This document shows positions 28,914 to 42,745 of a stretch of DNA of 64,000 nucleotides, one piece after another. The first letter of the stretch is position 1; every line of letters starts with the position of its first letter. The stretch is from the NCBI GenBank assembly GCA_026874595.1, contig CM049316.1:78403676-78467675 (forward strand), read 5' to 3'. The position numbers and the translations under genes were made by a program. A model generated the notes under the pieces. That model did no database searches, was not told where the DNA came from, and saw only the letters and a list, made by a program, of their open reading frames with translations. The stretch comes from Sipunculus nudus (Eukaryota > Annelida > Sipuncula > Golfingiida > Sipunculidae).

Positions 28914-30474
28914 GATAACAATGTACCTGCTCATCATATCACCTCTGTACTTTTCACCTTTGTAAGATAGCAATGTACACGCTCATCATAACACCTCTGT
29001 ACTTTTCACCCGTGTAAGATAACAATGTACCCGCTCATCATATCACATCTGTACTTTTCACACTTGTATGATAACAATGTACACGCTCATCATAAGACCT
29101 CTGTACTTTTCACCCTTGTAAGATAAAAATGTACACGATCATCATATCACCTCTGTACTTTTCACCCTTTGAAGATAGCAATGTACATGCTCATCATATC
29201 ACCTCTGTACTTTTCACCCTTGTAAGATAGCAATGTACACGCTCATCATATCACCTCTGTACTTTTCACCCTTTTAAGATATCAATGTTCAGGCTCATCA
29301 TATCACCTCTGTACTTTTCACCTTTTTAAGATAGCAATGTACACGCTGATCATACCACCTCTGTACTTTTCACCCTTGTAAGATAGCAATGTACACGCTG
29401 ATCATATCACCTATGTACTTTTCACCTTTGTAAGATAACAATGTACACGCTCATCATATCACCTCTGTACTTTTCACCCTTGTAAGATAACAATGTACAC
29501 GCTCATCAAAAGACCTCTGTACTTTTCCCCCTTGTAAGATAACAATGTACCCGCTCATCATATCACCTCTGTACTTTTCACCCTTGTAAGAGAGCAATGT
29601 ACACGCTCATCATATCACCTCTGTACTTTTCACCCTTGTAAGATAGCAATGTACACGCTCATCATAACACCTCTGTACTTTTTACCTTTGTAAGATAGCA
29701 ATGTACACGCTCATCATATCACCTATGTACTTTTCACCTTTGTAAGATAACAATGTACACGCTCATCATATCACCTCTGTACTTTTCACCCTTGTAAGAT
29801 AACAATGTACACGCTCATCAAAAGACCTCTGTACTTTTCCCCCTTGTAAGATAACAATGTACCCGCTCATCATATCACCTCTGTACTTTTCACCCTTGTA
29901 AGATAGCAATGTACACGCTCATCATATCACCTCTGTACTTTTCACCCTTGTAAGATAGCAATGTACACGCTCATCATATCACCTCTGTACTTTTCACCTT
30001 TGTAAGATAACAATGTACACGCTCATCAAAAGACCTTTGTACTTTTCACCCTAGTAAGATAACAATGTACACGCTCATCATATCACCTATGTACTTTTCA
30101 CCTTTGTAAGATAGCAATGTACACGCTCATCATAACACCTCTGTACTTTTCACCTTTGTAAGATAACAATGTACACGCTCATCATATCACCCCTGTACTT
30201 TTCATCCTTGTAAGATAACAATGTACACGCTCATCATAAGACCTCTGTACTTTTCACCTTTGTAAGAAAACAATGTACACGCTCATCATAAGACCTCTGT
30301 ACTTTTCACCTTTGTAAGATAACAATCTACACGCTCATCATAACACCCCTGTACTTTTCACCCTTTTAAGATAACAATGTACACGCTCATCATAACACCT
30401 CTGTACTTTTCACCTTTGTAAGATAACAATATACACGCTCATCATAAGACCTTTTTACTTTTAACCCTTGTAAG
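28914..30474 (+). repeat. Diverged family A unit, copy A6 (about 30 monomers, long form)
   Basis: Begins with the A marker, but its second and third monomers are replaced (CACCCGTGTAAG, TGTACCCGCTC with CACATCTG). The GATATC...CAGG monomer is present at 29,278. Further differences are GATAAAAATG near 29,12x and CCCCTG / TTCATCCTTG near 30,19x. After the TTTTTACTTTTAACCC monomer (about 30,45x) it passes into B-like and D-like monomers. This is the least homogenised A copy. Confidence 0.7.
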
Positions 30475-30889
30475 ATAACAATGTACACGCTCATCATCTC
30501 ACCTCTGTACTTTTCACCTTTGTAAGATAGCAATGTACACGCTCATCATTAGACCTCTGAACTTTTCACCTTTTTAAGATAACAATGTACACGCTGATCA
30601 TACCACCTCTGTACTTTTCACCCTTGTAAGATAGCAATGTACACGCTCATCATATCACCTATGTACTTTTCACCTTTGTAAGATAGCAATGTACACGCTC
30701 ATCATAACACCTCTGTACTTTTCACCCGTGTAAGATAACAATGTACACGCTCATCATATCACCTCTGTACTTTTCACCCTTGTAAGATAACAATGTACAC
30801 GCTCATCATAAGACCTCTGTACTTTTCACCTTTGTAAGAAAACAATGTACACGCTCATCATAAGACCTCTGTACTTTTCACCTCTGTAA
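30475..30889 (+). repeat. Eight junction monomers between A6 and D1
   Basis: A mixed run carrying CATCTCACC, CATTAGACCTCTGAAC, GCTGATCATACC and CCCGTG. Part of it, together with the preceding and following monomers, is copied at 41.5-41.9 kb (offset 11,023), with two or so monomers changed. I see no gene or unique sequence in it. Confidence 0.6.
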
Positions 30890-32656
30890 GATAGCAATGT
30901 ACACGCTCATCATATCACCTGCGTACTTTTCACCTTTGTAAGATAGCAATGTACACGCTCATCATAACACCTTTGTACTTTTCACCCTCGTAAGATAACA
31001 ATGTACACGCTCATCATATCACCTCTGTACTTTTCACCCTTTTAAGATAGCAATGTACACGCTAATCATATCACCTCTGTACTTTTCACCTTTGTAAGAT
31101 ATCAATGTACACGCTGATCATACCACCTCTGTACTTTTCACCCTTGTAAGATAGCAATGTACACGCTCATCATTACACCTCTATACTTTTCTCAATTGTA
31201 AGATAACAATATACACGCTTATCATAACACCTTTGTACTTTTCACCCTCGTAAGATAACAATGTACACGCTCATCATATTACCTCTGTACTTTTCACGCT
31301 TGTAAGATAGCAATGTACACGCTCATCATATCACCTATGTACTTTTGACCTTTTTAAGATAACAATGTACACGCTAATCATACCACCTCTGTACTTTCAC
31401 CTTTGTAAGATAGCAATGTACACGCTCATCATAAGACCTCTGTACTTTTCTCACTTGTAAGATAACAATATACACGCTCATCATCAGACCTTTGTACTTT
31501 TCACCCTTGTAAGATAACAATGTACACGCTCATCATATCACCTCTGTACTTTTCACCTTTGTAAGATAACAATGTATACGCTCATCATAAGACCTCTGTA
31601 CTTTTCATCTTTGTAAGATAACAATGTACACGCTGATCATACCACCTCTGTACTTTTCACCCTTGTAAGATAGCAATGTACACGCTCATCATATCACCTA
31701 TGTACTTTTCACCTTTGTAAGATAACAATATACACGCTCATCATAACACCTTTGTACTTTTCACCCTCGTAAGATAACAATGTACACGCTCATCATATCA
31801 CTTTTGTACTTTTCACGCTTGTAAGATAGCAATGTACACGCTCATCCTATCACCTATGTACTTTTCACCTTTGTAAGATAACAAATTACACGCTAATCAT
31901 ACCACCTCTGTACTTTTCACCTTCGTAAGAAAACAATGTACACGCTCATCATAAGACCTCTGTACTTTTCACCTTTGTAAGATAACAATGTACACGCTCA
32001 TCATATCACCTCTGTACTTTTAACCCTTTTAAGATAGCAATGTACACGCTAATCATATCACCTCTGTACTTTTCACCTTTGTAAGATATCAATGTACACG
32101 CTGATCATACCACCTCTGTACTTTTCACCCTTGTAAGATAGCAATGTACACGCTCATCATTACACCTCTATACTTTTCTCAATTGTAAGATAACAATATA
32201 CACGCTTATCATAACACCTTTGTACTTTTCACCCTCGTAAGATAACAATGTACACGCTCATCATATCACCTCTGTACTTTTCACGCTTGTAAGATAACAA
32301 TGTACACGCTGATCATATCACCTATGTACTTTTCACCTTTGTAAGATAACAATGTACACGCTAATCATACCACCTCTGTACTTTTCACCTTTGTAAGATA
32401 GCAATGTACACGCTCATCATAAGACCTCTGTACTTTTCTCACTTGTAAGATAACAATATACACGCTCATCATCAGACCTTTGTACTTTTCACCCTTGTAA
32501 GATAACAATGTACACGCTCATCATATCACCTCTGTACTTTTCACCTTTGTAAGATAACAATGTATACGCTCATCATAAGACCTCTGTACTTTTTACCTTT
32601 GTAAGATAACAATGTACACGCTGATCATACCACCTCTGTACTTTTCACCCTTGTAA
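30890..32656 (+). repeat. Family D higher-order repeat, copy D1 (34 monomers)
   Basis: A 1,767-bp unit (34 x 52 minus 1), short by one T at 31,391 (GTACTTTCACC). It contains the TTCTCAATTG monomer twice (31,191 and 32,178, 19 monomers apart), and the next is 15 monomers on at 32,958. D is therefore a 19+15 composite of an older repeat. Landmarks ACAAATTACACG (31,883) and the missing T recur 1,767 bp later. Confidence 0.8.
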
Positions 32657-34424
32657 GATAGCAATGTACACGCTCATCATATCACCTATGTACTTTTCAC
32701 CTTTGTAAGATAGCAATGTACACGCTCATCATAACACCTCTGTACTTTTCACCCTCGTAAGATAACAATGTACACGCTCATCATATCACCTCTGTACTTT
32801 TCACCCTTTTAAGATAGCAATGTACACGCTAATCATATCACCTCTGTACTTTTCACCTTTGTAAGATATCAATGTACACGCTGATCATACCACCTCTGTA
32901 CTTTTCACCCTTGTAAGATAGCAATGTACACGCTCATCATTACACCTCTATACTTTTCTCAATTGTAAGATAACAATATACACGCTTATCATAACACCTT
33001 TGTACTTTTCACCCTCGTAAGATAACAATGTACACGCTCATCATATCACCTCTGTACTTTTCACGCTTGTAAGATAGCAATGTACACGCTCATCATATCA
33101 CCTATGTACTTTTGACCTTTTTAAGATAACAATGTACACGCTAATCATACCACCTCTGTACTTTCACCTTTGTAAGATAGCAATGTACACGCTCATCATA
33201 AGACCTCTGTACTTTTCTCACTTGTAAGATAACAATATACACGCTCATCATCAGACCTTTGTACTTTTCACCCTTGTAAGATAACAATGTACACGCTCAT
33301 CATATCACCTCTGTACTTTTCACCTTTGTAAGATAACAATGTATACGCTCATCATAAGACCTCTGTACTTTTTACCTTTGTAAGATAACAATGTACACGC
33401 TGATCATACCACCTCTGTACTTTTCACCCTTGTAAGATAGCAATGTACACGCTCATCATATCACCTATGTACTTTTCACCTTTGTAAGATAACAATATAC
33501 ACGCTCATCATAACACCTTTGTACTTTTCACCCTCGTAAGATAACAATGTACACGCTCATCATATCACCTCTGTACTTTTCACGCTTGTAAGATAGCAAT
33601 GTACACGCTCATCCTATCACCTGTGTACTTTTCACCTTTGTAAGATAACAAATTACACGCTAATCATACCACCTCTGTACTTTTCACCTTCGTAAGAAAA
33701 CAATGTACACGCTCATCATAAGACCTCTGTACTTTTCACCTTTGTAAGATAACAATGTACACGCTCATCATATCACCTCTGTACTTTTAACCCTTTTAAG
33801 ATAGCAATGTACACGCTAATCATATCACCTCTGTACTTTTCACCTTTGTAAGATATCAATGTACACGCTGATCATACCACCTCTGTACTTTTCACCCTTG
33901 GTAAGATAGCAATGTACACGCTCATCATTACACCTCTATACTTTTCTCAATTGTAAGATAACAATATACACGCTTATCATAACACCTTTGTACTTTTCAC
34001 CCTCGTAAGATAACAATGTACACGCTCATCATATCACCTCTGTACTTTTCACGCTTGTAAGATAACAATGTACACGCTGATCATATCACCTATGTACTTT
34101 TCACCTTTGTAAGATAACAATGTACACGCTAATCATACCACCTCTGTACTTTTCACCTTTGTAAGATAGCAATGTACACGCTCATCATAAGACCTCTGTA
34201 CTTTTCTCACTTGTAAGATAACAATATACACGCTCATCATCAGACCTTTGTACTTTTTACCCTTGTAAGATAACAATGTACACGCTCATCATATCACCTC
34301 TGTACTTTTCACCTTTGTAAGATAACAATGTATACGCTCATCATAAGACCTCTGTACTTTTTACCTTTGTAAGATAACAATGTACACGCTGATCATACCA
34401 CCTCTGTACTTTTCACCCTTGTAA
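32657..34424 (+). repeat. Family D higher-order repeat, copy D2 (34 monomers)
   Basis: Tandem copy of D1. It shares the missing T (33,158) and ACAAATTACACG (33,650), and has a private extra G near 33,900 (CCCTTGGTAAG) that restores a length of 1,768 bp. Minor differences include CACCTGTG near 33,62x. Its right part, from 33,608, belongs also to duplication E. Confidence 0.8.
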
Positions 34425-36780
34425 GATAGCAATGTACACGCTCATCATATCACCTATGTACTTTTCACCTTTGTAAGATAGCAATGTACACGCTCATCAT
34501 AACACCTATGTACTTTTCACCTTTGTAAGATAACAATGTACACGCTAATCATACCACCTCTGTACTTTTCACCTTCGTAAGAAAACAATGTACACGCTCA
34601 TCATAAGACCTCTGTACTTTTCACCTTTGTAAGATAGCAATGTACACGCTCATCATAACACCCCTGTACTTTTCACCCTTGTAAGATAACAATGTACACG
34701 CTCATCATAAGACCTCTGTACTTTTCACCTTTGTAAGATAACAATGTACACGCTGATCATACCACCTCTGTACTTTTCACCCTTGTAAGATAACAATGTA
34801 CACGCTCATCATATCACCTCTGTACTTTTCACCCTTGTAAGATGACAATGTACACGCTCATCATAAGACCTCTTTACTTTTCACCTTTGTAAGATAACAA
34901 TGTACACGCTCATCATAACACCCCTGTACTTTTCATCCTTTTAAGATAACAATGTACAAGCTCATCATAACACCTCTGTACTTTTCACCCTTGTAAGATA
35001 ACAATGTACACGCTCATCATATCACCACTCTAATTTTCACCCTTGTAAGATAACAATGTACACGCTCATCATAACACCTCTGTACTTTTCAACTTTGTAA
35101 GAAAACAATGTACACGCTCATCATATCACCTATGTACTTTTTACCTTTGTAAGATAGCAATGTACACGCTCATCATACCACCTGCGTACTTTTCACCTTT
35201 GTAAGATAGCATTGTACACGATCATCATAAGACCTCTGTACTTTTCTAACTTGTAAGATAACAATATACACGCTCATCATAAGACCTTTGTACTTTTCAC
35301 CCTTGTAAGATAACAATGTACCTGCTCATCATATCACCTCTGTACTTTTCACCTTTGTAAGATAGCAATGTACACGCTCATCATACCACCTGCGTACTTT
35401 TCACCTTTGTAAGATAGCAATGTACACGCACATCATAAGACCACTGTACTTTTCTCACTTGTAAGATAACAATATACACGCTCATCATAAGACCTTTGTA
35501 CTTTTCACCCTTGTAAGATAACAATGTACCTGCTCATCATATCACCACTGTACTTTTCACCTTTGTAAGATAACAATGTACACGCTCATCATAAGACCTT
35601 TGTACTTTTCACCTTTGTAAGATAACAATGTACACGCTCATCATACCACCTCTGTACTTTTCACCCTTGTAAGATAACAATGTACACGATCATCATATCA
35701 CCTCTGTACTTTTCACCTTTGTAAGATAACAATGTACACGCTCATCATAAGACCTTTGTACTTTTCACCTTTGTAAGATTACAATGTACACGCTCATCAT
35801 ACCACCTCTGTACTTTTCACACTTGTAAGATAACAATGTACACGCTCATCATAACACCTCTGTACTTTTCAACTTTGTAAGAAAACAATGTACACGCTCA
35901 TCATATCACCTATGTACTTTTTACCTTTGTAAGATAGCAATGTACACGCTCATCATACCACCTGCGTACTTTTCACCTTTGTAAGATAGCATTGTACACG
36001 ATCATCATAAGACCTCTGTACTTTTCTAACTTGTAAGATAACAATATACACGCTCATCATAAGACCTTTGTACTTTTCACCCTTGTAAGATAACAATGTA
36101 CCTGCTCATCATATCACCTCTGTACTTTTCACCTTTGTAAGATAGCAATGTACACGCTCATCATACCACCTGCGTACTTTTCACCTTTGTAAGATAGCAA
36201 TGTACACGCACATCATAAGACCACTGTACTTTTCTCACTTGTAAGATAACAATATACACGCTCATCATAAGACCTTTGTACTTTTCACCCTTGTAAGATA
36301 ACAATGTACCTGCTCATCATATCACCACTGTACTTTTCACCTTTGTAAGATAACAATGTACACGCTCATCATAAGACCTTTGTACTTTTCACCTTTGTAA
36401 GATAACAATGTACACGCTCATCATACCACCTCTGTACTTTTCACCCTTGTAAGATAACAATGTACACGATCATCATATCACCACTGTACTTTTCACCTTT
36501 GTAAGATAACAATGTACACGCTCATCATAAGACCTTTGTACTTTTCACCTTTGTAAGATTACAATGTACACGCTCATCATACCACCTCTGTACTTTTCAC
36601 ACTTGTAAGATAACAATGTACACGCTCATCATAACACCTCTGTACTTTTCACCCTTGTAAGATAACAATGTACACGATCATCATATCACCTCTGTACTTT
36701 TCACCCTTTGAAGATAGCAATGTACATGCTCATCATATCACCTCTGTACTTTTCACCCTTGTAAGATAGCAATGTACACG
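33608..36780 (+). repeat. Duplication E, copy E1 (61 monomers)
   Basis: This 3,173-bp segment (one extra G at about 33,900) starts at a CTCATCCTATC monomer inside D2. It runs through D-type, C-like and A-like monomers and ends at the start of the copy at 36,781. It includes the nested 15-monomer duplication at 35,041-36,600. Landmarks ACAAATTACACG, TTCTCAATTG and GATAGCATTG recur at offset 3,172-3,173. Confidence 0.8.
35041..36600 (+). repeat. Nested 15-monomer tandem duplication (2 x 780 bp), first instance
   Basis: 35,041-35,820 and 35,821-36,600 read almost the same line for line, at an offset of exactly 780 bp. The only differences I noticed are CACCTCTG against CACCACTG near 35,701/36,481 and the monomer at the left edge. 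Each half holds two TGTACCTGCTC markers, two CACCTGCG monomers and a GATAGCATTG monomer. Confidence 0.85.
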
Positions 36781-39700
36781 CTCATCCTATCACCTATGTA
36801 CTTTTCACCTTTGTAAGATAACAAATTACACGCTAATCATACCACCTCTGTACTTTTCACCTTCGTAAGAAAACAATGTACACGCTCATCATAAGACCTC
36901 TGTACTTTTCACCTTTGTAAGATAACAATGTACACGCTCATCATATCACCTCTGTACTTTTAACCCTTTTAAGATAGCAATGTACACGCTAATCATATCA
37001 CCTCTGTACTTTTCACCTTTGTAAGATATCAATGTACACGCTGATCATACCACCTCTGTACTTTTCACCCTTGTAAGATAGCAATGTACACGCTCATCAT
37101 TACACCTCTATACTTTTCTCAATTGTAAGATAACAATATACACGCTTATCATAACACCTTTGTACTTTTCACCCTCGTAAGATAACAATGTACACGCTCA
37201 TCATATCACCTCTGTACTTTTCACGCTTCTAATATAACAATGTACACGCTGATCATATCACCTATGTACTTTTCACCTTTGTAAGATAACAATGTACACG
37301 CTAATCATACCACCTCTGTACTTTTCACCTTTGTAAGATAGCAATGTACACGCTCATCATAAGACCTCTGTACTTTTCTCACTTGTAAGATAACAATATA
37401 CACGCTCATCATCAGACCTTTGTACTTTTCACCCTTGTAAGATAACAATGTACACGCTCATCATATCACCTCTGTACTTTTCACCTTTGTAAGATAACAA
37501 TGTATACGCTCATCATAAGACCTCTGTACTTTTTACCTTTGTAAGATAACAATGTACACGCTGATCATACCACCTCTGTACTTTTCACCCTTGTAAGATA
37601 GCAATGTACACGCTCATCATATCACCTATGTACTTTTCACCTTTGTAAGATAGCAATGTACACGCTCATCATAACACCTATGTACTTTTCACCTTTGTAA
37701 GATAACAATGTACACGCTAATCATACCACCTCTGTACTTTTCACCTTCGTAAGAAAACAATGTACACGCTCATCATAAGACCTCTGTACTTTTCACCTTT
37801 GTAAGATAGCAATGTACACGCTCATCATAACACCCCTGTACTTTTCACCCTTGTAAGATAACAATGTACACGCTCATCATAAGACCTCTGTACTTTTCAC
37901 CTTTGTAAGATAACAATGTACACGCTGATCATACCACCTCTGTACTTTTCACCCTTGTAAGATAACAATGTACACGCTCATCATATCACCTCTGTACTTT
38001 TCACCCTTGTAAGATGACAATGTACACGCTCATCATAAGACCTCTTTACTTTTCACCTTTGTAAGATAACAATGTACACGCTCATCATAACACCCCTGTA
38101 CTTTTCACCCTTTTAAGATAACAATGTACAAGCTCATCATAACACCTCTGTACTTTTCACCCTTGTAAGATAACAATGTACACGCTCATCATATCACCAC
38201 TCTAATTTTCACCCTTGTAAGATAACAATGTACACGCTCATCATAACACCTCTGTACTTTTCAACTTTGTAAGAAAACAATGTACACGCTCATCATATCA
38301 CCTATGTACTTTTTACCTTTGTAAGATAGCAATGTACACGCTCATCATACCACCTGCGTACTTTTCACCTTTGTAAGATAGCATTGTACACGATCATCAT
38401 AAGACCTCTGTACTTTTCTAACTTGTAAGATAATAATATACACGCTCATCATAAGACCTTTGTACTTTTCACCCTTGTAAGATAACAATGTACCTGCTCA
38501 TCATATCACCTCTGTACTTTTCACCTTTGTAAGATAGCAATGTACACGCTCATCATACCACCTGCGTACTTTTCACCTTTGTAAGATAGCAATGTACACG
38601 CACATCATAAGACCACTGTACTTTTCTCACTTGTAAGATAACAATATACACGCTCATCATAAGACCTTTGTACTTTTCACCCTTGTAAGATAACAATGTA
38701 CCTGCTCATCATATCACCACTGTACTTTTCACCTTTGTAAGATAACAATGTACACGCTCATCATAAGACCTTTGTACTTTTCACCTTTGTAAGATAACAA
38801 TGTACACGCTCATCATACCACCTCTGTACTTTTCACCCTTGTAAGATAACAATGTACACGATCATCATATCACCTCTGTACTTTTCACCTTTGTAAGATA
38901 ACAATGTACACGCTCATCATAAGACCTTTGTACTTTTCACCTTTGTAAGATTACAATGTACACGCTCATCATACCACCTCTGTACTTTTCACACTTGTAA
39001 GATAACAATGTACACGCTCATCATAACACCTCTGTACTTTTCAACTTTGTAAGAAAACAATGTACACGCTCATCATATCACCTATGTACTTTTTACCTTT
39101 GTAAGATAGCAATGTACACGCTCATCATACCACCTGCGTACTTTTCACCTTTGTAAGATAGCATTGTACACGATCATCATAAGACCTCTGTACTTTTCTA
39201 ACTTGTAAGATAACAATATACACGCTCATCATAAGACCTTTGTACTTTTCACCCTTGTAAGATAACAATGTACCTGCTTATCATATCACCTCTGTACTTT
39301 TCACCTTTGTAAGATAGCAATGTACACGCTCATCATACCACCTGCGTACTTTTCACCTTTGTAAGATAGCAATGTACACGCACATCATAAGACCACTGTA
39401 CTTTTCTCACTTGTAAGATAACAATATACACGCTCATCATAAGACCTTTGTACTTTTCACCCTTGTAAGATAACAATGTACCTGCTCATCATATCACCAC
39501 TGTACTTTTCACCTTTGTAAGATAACAATGTACACGCTCATCATAAGACCTTTGTACTTTTCACCTTTGTAAGATAACAATGTACACGCTCATCATACCA
39601 CCTCTGTACTTTTCACCCTTGTAAGATAACAATGTACACGATCATCATATCACCACTGTACTTTTCACCTTTGTAAGATAACAATGTACACGCTCATCAT

Positions 39701-39952
39701 AAGACCTTTGTACTTTTCACCTTTGTAAGATTACAATGTACACGCTCATCATACCACCTCTGTACTTTTCACACTTGTAAGATAACAATGTACACGCTCA
39801 TCATAACACCTCTGTACTTTTCACCCTTGTAAGATAACAATGTACACGATCATCATATCACCTCTGTACTTTTCACCCTTTGAAGATAGCAATGTACATG
39901 CTCATCATATCACCTCTGTACTTTTCACCCTTGTAAGATAGCAATGTACACG
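36781..39952 (+). repeat. Duplication E, copy E2 (61 monomers)
   Basis: Tandem partner of 33,608-36,780, exactly 61 x 52 bp. It lacks the extra G of E1. Private changes are few: CGCTTCTAATATAAC near 37,22x, GATAATAATATAC near 38,43x and CTGCTTATC near 39,27x. The nested 780-bp pair is duplicated with it (38,213-39,772), so the 15-monomer event is older than the 61-monomer event. Confidence 0.8.
38213..39772 (+). repeat. Nested 15-monomer tandem duplication, second instance
   Basis: The 35,041-36,600 pair shifted by 3,172 bp as part of E2. The CACCACTG variant again distinguishes the second half (near 39,65x) from the first (38,87x). That confirms the order of events: 15-monomer duplication, then substitution, then 61-monomer duplication. 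Confidence 0.85.
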
Positions 39953-41272
39953 CTCATCATATCACCTCTGTACTTTTCACCTTTTTAAGATAGCAATGTA
40001 CACGCTCATCATACCACCTCTGTACTTTTCACCCTTGTAAGAAAGCAATGTACACGCTCATCATATCACCTCTGTACTTTTCACCTTTGTAAGATAACAA
40101 TGTACACGCTCATCATATCACCTCTGTACTTTTCACCCTTGTAAGATAACAATGTACACGCTCATCAAAAGACCTCTGTACTTTTCCCCCTTGTAAGATA
40201 ACAATGTACCCGCTCATCATATCACCTCTGTACTTTTCACCCTTGTAAGATAGCAATGTACACGCTCATCATATCAACTCTGTACTTTTCACCCTTGTAA
40301 GATAGCAATGTACTCGCTCAACATAACACCTCTGTACTTTTTACCTTTGTAAGATAACAATGTACTCGCTCATCATATCACCTCTGGACTTTTCACCTTT
40401 GTAAGATAACAATGTGCACGCTCATCATAACACCTTTGTACTTTTCACCCTTGTTAGATATCAATGTACACCCTCATCATATCACCTCTGTACTTTTCAC
40501 CTTTGTAAGATAACAATGTACACGCTCATCATATCACCTCTGTACTTTTCACCCTTGTAAGATAACAATGTACACGCTCATCATAAGACCTCTGTACTTT
40601 TCACCCTTGTAAGATAGCAATGTACACGCTCATCATATCACCTCTGTACTTTTCACCTTTTTAAGATAGCAATGTACACGCTCATCATACCACCTCTGTA
40701 CTTTTCACCCTTGTAAGAAAGCAATGTACACGCTCATCATATCACCTCTGTACTTTTCACCTTTGTAAGATAACAATGTACACGCTCATCATATCACCTC
40801 TGTACTTTTCACCCTTGTAAGATAACAATGTACACGCTCATCAAAAGACCTCTGTACTTTTCCCCCTTGTAAGATAACAATGTACCCGCTCATCATATCA
40901 CCTCTGTACTTTTCACCCTTGTAAGATAGCAATGTACACGCTCATCATATCAACTCTGTACTTTTCACCCTTGTAAGATAGCAATGTACTCGCTCAACAT
41001 AACACCTCTGTACTTTTTACCTTTGTAAGATAACAATGTACTCGCTCATCATATCACCTCTGGACTTTTCACCTTTGTAAGATAACAATGTGCACGCTCA
41101 TCATAACACCTTTGTACTTTTCACCCTTGTTAGATATCAATGTACACCCTCATCATATCACCTCTGTACTTTTCACCTTTGTAAGATAACAATGTACACG
41201 CTCATCATATCACCTCTGTACTTTTCACCCTTGTAAGATAACAATGTACACGCTCATCATAAGACCTCTGTA
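39921..41272 (+). repeat. 13-monomer tandem duplication F (2 x 676 bp)
   Basis: 39,921-40,596 and 40,597-41,272 share TTTTCCCCCTTG (40,185 and 40,861), CGCTCAACATAAC (40,317 and 40,993), CATATCAACTCTG and GTTAGATATC, all at an offset of 676 bp. No difference was noticed between the halves. The first half overlaps the end of E2 by one monomer, since that monomer is the shared crossover point. Confidence 0.8.
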
Positions 41273-42745
41273 CTTTTCACCTTTGTAAGAAAACAATGTA
41301 CACGCTCATCATAAGACCTCTGTACTTTTCACCTTTGTAAGATAACAATCTACACGCTCATCATAACACCCCTGTACTTTTAACCCTTTTAAGATAACAA
41401 TGTACACGCTCATCATAACACCTCTGTACTTTTCACCTTTGTAAGATAACAATATACACGCTCATCATAAGACCTTTTTACTTTTAACCCTTGTAAGATA
41501 ACAATGTACACGCTCATCATCTCACCTCTGTACTTTTCACCTTTGTAAGATAACAATGTATACGCTCATCATAAGACCTCTGTACTTTTCACCTTTGTAA
41601 GATAACAATGTACACGCTGATCATACCACCTCTGTACTTTTCACCCTTGTAAGATAGCAATGTACACGCTCATCATATCACCTATGTACTTTTCACCTTT
41701 GTAAGATAGCAATGTACACGCTCATCATAACACCTCTGTACTTTTCACCCGTGTAAGATAAAAATGTACACGCTCATCATATCACCTCTGTACTTTTCAC
41801 CCTTGTAAGATAACAATGTGCACGCTCATCATAAGACCTCTGTACTTTTCACCTTTGTAAGAAAACAATGTACACGCTCATCATAAGACCTCTGTACTTT
41901 TCACCTCTGTAAGATAGCAATGTACACGCTCATCATATCAACTGCGTACTTTTCACCTTTGTAAGATAGCAATGTACACGCTCATCATAACACCTTTGTA
42001 CTTTTCACCCTCGTAAGATAACAATGTACACGCTCATCATATCACCTCTGTACTTTTCACCCTTTTAAGATAGCAATGTACACGCTAATCATATCACCTC
42101 TGTACTTTTCACCTTTGTAAGATATCAATGTACACGCTGATCATACCACCTCTGTACTTTTCACCCTTGTAAGATAGCAATGTACACGCTCATCATTACA
42201 CCTCTATACTTTTCTCAATTGTAAGATAACAATATAAACGCTTATCATAACACCTTTGTACTTTTCACCCTCGTAAGATAACAATGTACACGCTCATCAT
42301 ATCACCTCTGTACTTTTCACGCTTGTAAGATAGCAATGTACACGCTCATCATATCACCTATGTACTTTTCACCTTTGTAAGATAACAATGTACACGCTAA
42401 TCATACCACCTCTGTACTTTTCACCTTTGTATGATCTTAATGTACACGCTCATCATAAGACCTCTGTACTTTTCTCACTTGTAAGATAACAATATACACG
42501 CTCATCATCAGACCTTTGTACTTTTCACCCTTGTAAGATAACAATGTACACGCTCATCATATCACCTCTGTACTTTTCACCTTTGTAAGATAACAATGTA
42601 TACGCTCATCATAAGACCTCTGTACTTTTCATCTTTGTAAGATAACAATGTACACGCTGATCATACCACCTCTGTACTTTTCACCCTTGTAAGGTAGCAA
42701 TGTACACGCTCATCATATCACCTATGTACTTTTCACCTTTGTAAG
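41245..42745 (+). repeat. Dispersed copy of the 30.2-31.7 kb segment
   Basis: Matches 30,222-31,722 at offset 11,023 (212 x 52 minus 1), spanning the end of A6, the junction and the start of D. It keeps the TTCTCAATTG monomer (42,214) and TTCATCTTTG. It differs by about two monomers near 41,55x, ATGATCTTAATG near 42,43x, GTAAGGTAGC near 42,69x and an ATAAACGC change near 42,23x. Unlike the tandem copies this one lies 11 kb away, so it reflects a larger exchange or a once-longer array. Confidence 0.7.

Noticed and set aside
30940-30980. CACCTG E-box (ZEB/Snail type) in the CACCTGCG monomers, here and at many other places
   Set aside because: A six-base match present only in one monomer variant; too short and too scattered to support a regulatory call.
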